The notes below the pieces were generated by a model. It did no database searches and was not told the DNA's origin. It was given only the letters and a program-made list of their open reading frames with translations. A stretch of DNA of 5,455 nucleotides, taken from contig DOKV01000011.1 in the NCBI GenBank assembly GCA_003510765.1, positions 1 through 5,455 of the forward strand, written 5' to 3'. This DNA comes from Clostridiaceae bacterium. Its GTDB lineage: Bacteria; Bacillota; Clostridia; Clostridiales; Clostridiaceae. A program made the translations under genes and the position numbers. Below, one piece after another: positions 3,813 through 5,455 of the stretch (position 1 is the stretch's first letter; each line of letters starts with the position of its first letter).

Positions 3813-5455
3813 ATGGAGATGAAAATATCTGTCCGTAATTTAATAGAATTTGTCCATCGCCATGGGGACATCGTCTCAGGAGGTCTTGGAACCAGCCCTA
3901 AACGCATGGAAGAAGGGACCAAGGCACATGTGAAAATCCAAAAGCAACGACAAAAGGAAGAGGTCGCTTATGAGAAGGAGCGCTATCTTTCCTATGGTCT
4001 TAGTCTACCAGAAGGGATGTTTCTTGTGGATGGACGGGCAGACGGTATGGTGCCCAAAAGCTATATAGAAGAGATCAAGTCTACTTATCTTCCCTTGGCG
4101 GAAATTACGGATGAGTATGCCTTCCTTCATTGGGCCCAGGTGATGTTTTATGGATTTATGCATATGAAAGAAGAGGGTTTAACAGAGCTTCGTCTGATGC
4201 TCACCTATTATCATTTAGAGCATGAAACAGAGCGATCTTTTGAAAAAAATGTCACGTTAAAAGAGCTGGAAACTTTTGTCCATGGGACCATAGAAACCTA
4301 TATGGCCTATGTTAGGGAGGATCTGGCTTGGAAGAAGAAAAGAAATGCCTCTTTAAAAGAGCTCCCCTTTCCCTTTTCCTCCTATCGAAAGGGCCAAAGA
4401 GAGTTGGCTGTGGATGTTTATCGAACCATTCGCCAAGGGGGAAAACTCTTTGCCAAAGCTCCCACCGGCATTGGAAAGACCGTTTCTACTTTGTTTCCCA
4501 GCGTAAAAGCTTTGGCAGAAGGGGAAGCAGATAAAATCTTTTATCTCACGGCCAAAGGTCCATTGAAAGCCGTGGCGGAAGAAACCATGGCCCTACTAGA
4601 AAAAAGAACCGCCCAGGTGAAGTTTTTAACTTTAACCAGCAAAGAAAAAATCTGCGTTAAAGAGGAGGTCCATTGTCATCCAGAGTATTGTGAACGTGCC
4701 AAGGGGCATTATGACCGGATCAATGAATGTATTTTAGAGATTCTACGGGAAGAACGCACCTATCATAAAGAGATGATTTTAGCCTATGCAGAGCGGTATC
4801 AAGTATGCCCCTTTGAACTGTCTTTAGACCTTTCCTTTTTTAGCGATGTGATCATTTGTGACTACAACTACGTCTTTGACCCCAGGGTATACCTAAAGCG
4901 CTTCTTCACGGATATTCGGGAAGACTATCTATTTTTAGTGGATGAAGCTCATAATCTGGTGGACCGAGCCAGGGATATGTACTCGGCAGAGTTATCCAAA
5001 GAGGAGATTTTGGCGGCCAAAAAACTGGCCAAGCCTTATAAATATCTACATAGACCGCTGTCAAAACTCAACGACTATTTCATTACCCTTCGTAAAGAAT
5101 TGGAAGAAGCACAAGGGAGGCGCAATTATTTTGGCGTTTCTGAGGACTTGATTTTTCTATTGAAGGATTTTCTTCAAGGGTTTGAAATTTTCCAAAAAGA
5201 GGTGCAAGAAGATGTGGAAGGAAGAGATGTTCTGACCAATGTGTTCTTTGCCATCCATGGCTTCTTAAATATTTCAGAATTGTATACAGAAGGCTATGTG
5301 ACCTACGAAGAGAAGGTGGGTCAGGATGTGAGACTAAAGCTTTTTTGTGTGGATCCAAGAGAAATTCTTGTGGAAGTTTTCAAACGGGCCAAGGCATCGA
5401 TTCTTTTTTCGGCCACCTTGTCTCCCATGCGGTATTATGTGGATGTATTGGGCGG
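3813..5455 (+). CDS. PD-(D/E)XK nuclease fused to XPD/DinG-type Fe-S helicase (partial, C-terminus outside window)
   Basis: A DNA-repair-type enzyme combining nuclease and 5'-3' helicase modules (COG1199-like); 547 residues are visible and the frame stays open to the right edge. Residues 1-115 form a RecB/Cas4-like PD-(D/E)XK domain: SVRNLIEFVHRHGDI near the start, H39 in EGTKAH, D77 in VDGRADG, E87-I-K89, and Q109-x3-Y113. The helicase follows: SYRKGQRE (190-197), Walker A APTGIGKT (216-223), motif Ia YLTAKGP, motif II DEAH (377-380), and motif III-like SATLS (533-537). Cysteines C281, C288, C293 and C332 fall between motif Ia and DEAH, where XPD and DinG hold their 4Fe-4S cluster. There is no cysteine before C281, so the nuclease lacks a Cas4/AddB-type cluster. 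The remaining helicase motifs must lie outside the window. Such fusions occur in Clostridia; substrate and pathway are unproven. Confidence 0.92.
   Translation, partial: MEMKISVRNLIEFVHRHGDIVSGGLGTSPKRMEEGTKAHVKIQKQRQKEEVAYEKERYLSYGLSLPEGMFLVDGRADGMVPKSYIEEIKSTYLPLAEITDEYAFLHWAQVMFYGFMHMKEEGLTELRLMLTYYHLEHETERSFEKNVTLKELETFVHGTIETYMAYVREDLAWKKKRNASLKELPFPFSSYRKGQRELAVDVYRTIRQGGKLFAKAPTGIGKTVSTLFPSVKALAEGEADKIFYLTAKGPLKAVAEETMALLEKRTAQVKFLTLTSKEKICVKEEVHCHPEYCERAKGHYDRINECILEILREERTYHKEMILAYAERYQVCPFELSLDLSFFSDVIICDYNYVFDPRVYLKRFFTDIREDYLFLVDEAHNLVDRARDMYSAELSKEEILAAKKLAKPYKYLHRPLSKLNDYFITLRKELEEAQGRRNYFGVSEDLIFLLKDFLQGFEIFQKEVQEDVEGRDVLTNVFFAIHGFLNISELYTEGYVTYEEKVGQDVRLKLFCVDPREILVEVFKRAKASILFSATLSPMRYYVDVLG

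Noticed and set aside
4328..5358. Short ORFs on both strands inside the helicase region
   Set aside because: They are in other frames of a continuous 547-codon reading frame that carries all the helicase motifs.
3813..5455. Possible CRISPR link (Cas4-like nuclease, type IV CasDinG)
   Set aside because: The nuclease has no Cas4-type cysteines, there are no direct repeats or cas genes in the window, and the neighbours are housekeeping-type genes.

Overview
The window looks like a chromosomal segment of a low-to-moderate GC Firmicute, most likely of class Clostridia. The reasons are consensus AGGAGG-type ribosome binding sites, sigma-A-like TTGATA/TATAAT promoters, a YvrJ-family small protein, a DUF1836 (YkrK-type) regulator, the trmN6-rsmI gene pair known from Firmicutes, and a Clostridia-type nuclease-helicase related to DinG. 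I see no mobile element, CRISPR array, tRNA or rRNA. The content is mostly housekeeping plus poorly characterised genes. Species cannot be assigned from the sequence alone.

Left part (1-1059, minus strand): a two-gene unit reads leftwards. A PAP2 membrane phosphatase is followed, with an 8-nt overlap, by a HAD-family hydrolase that runs off the left edge of the window. Both are phosphomonoesterase-type enzymes, one membrane-embedded and one cytosolic.

Divergent junction (1054-1198): between the PAP2 gene and the rightward genes lies a perfect 20-bp inverted repeat with a 17-nt spacer. One arm contains the Shine-Dalgarno sequence and ATG of the PAP2 gene. The other arm places the same signals in front of a 12-codon leader ORF pointing right.

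Middle (1199-2781, plus strand): trmN6-like tRNA methyltransferase and rsmI 16S rRNA methyltransferase overlap by 4 nt (ATGA), forming an RNA-modification operon. No canonical terminator follows rsmI; instead there is a 13-bp perfect inverted repeat with no T-tract.

Right-middle (2849-3737, plus strand): a strong promoter whose spacer carries a dyad drives a DUF1836 regulator and, 49 nt downstream, a 47-aa YvrJ-family membrane protein that is easy to miss in annotation. A clear intrinsic terminator closes this unit.

Right end (3773-5455, plus strand): an extended -10 promoter precedes a large gene that continues past the right edge. Its 547 visible residues combine an N-terminal PD-(D/E)XK nuclease domain with an XPD/DinG-type superfamily 2 helicase carrying four candidate iron-sulfur cysteines.
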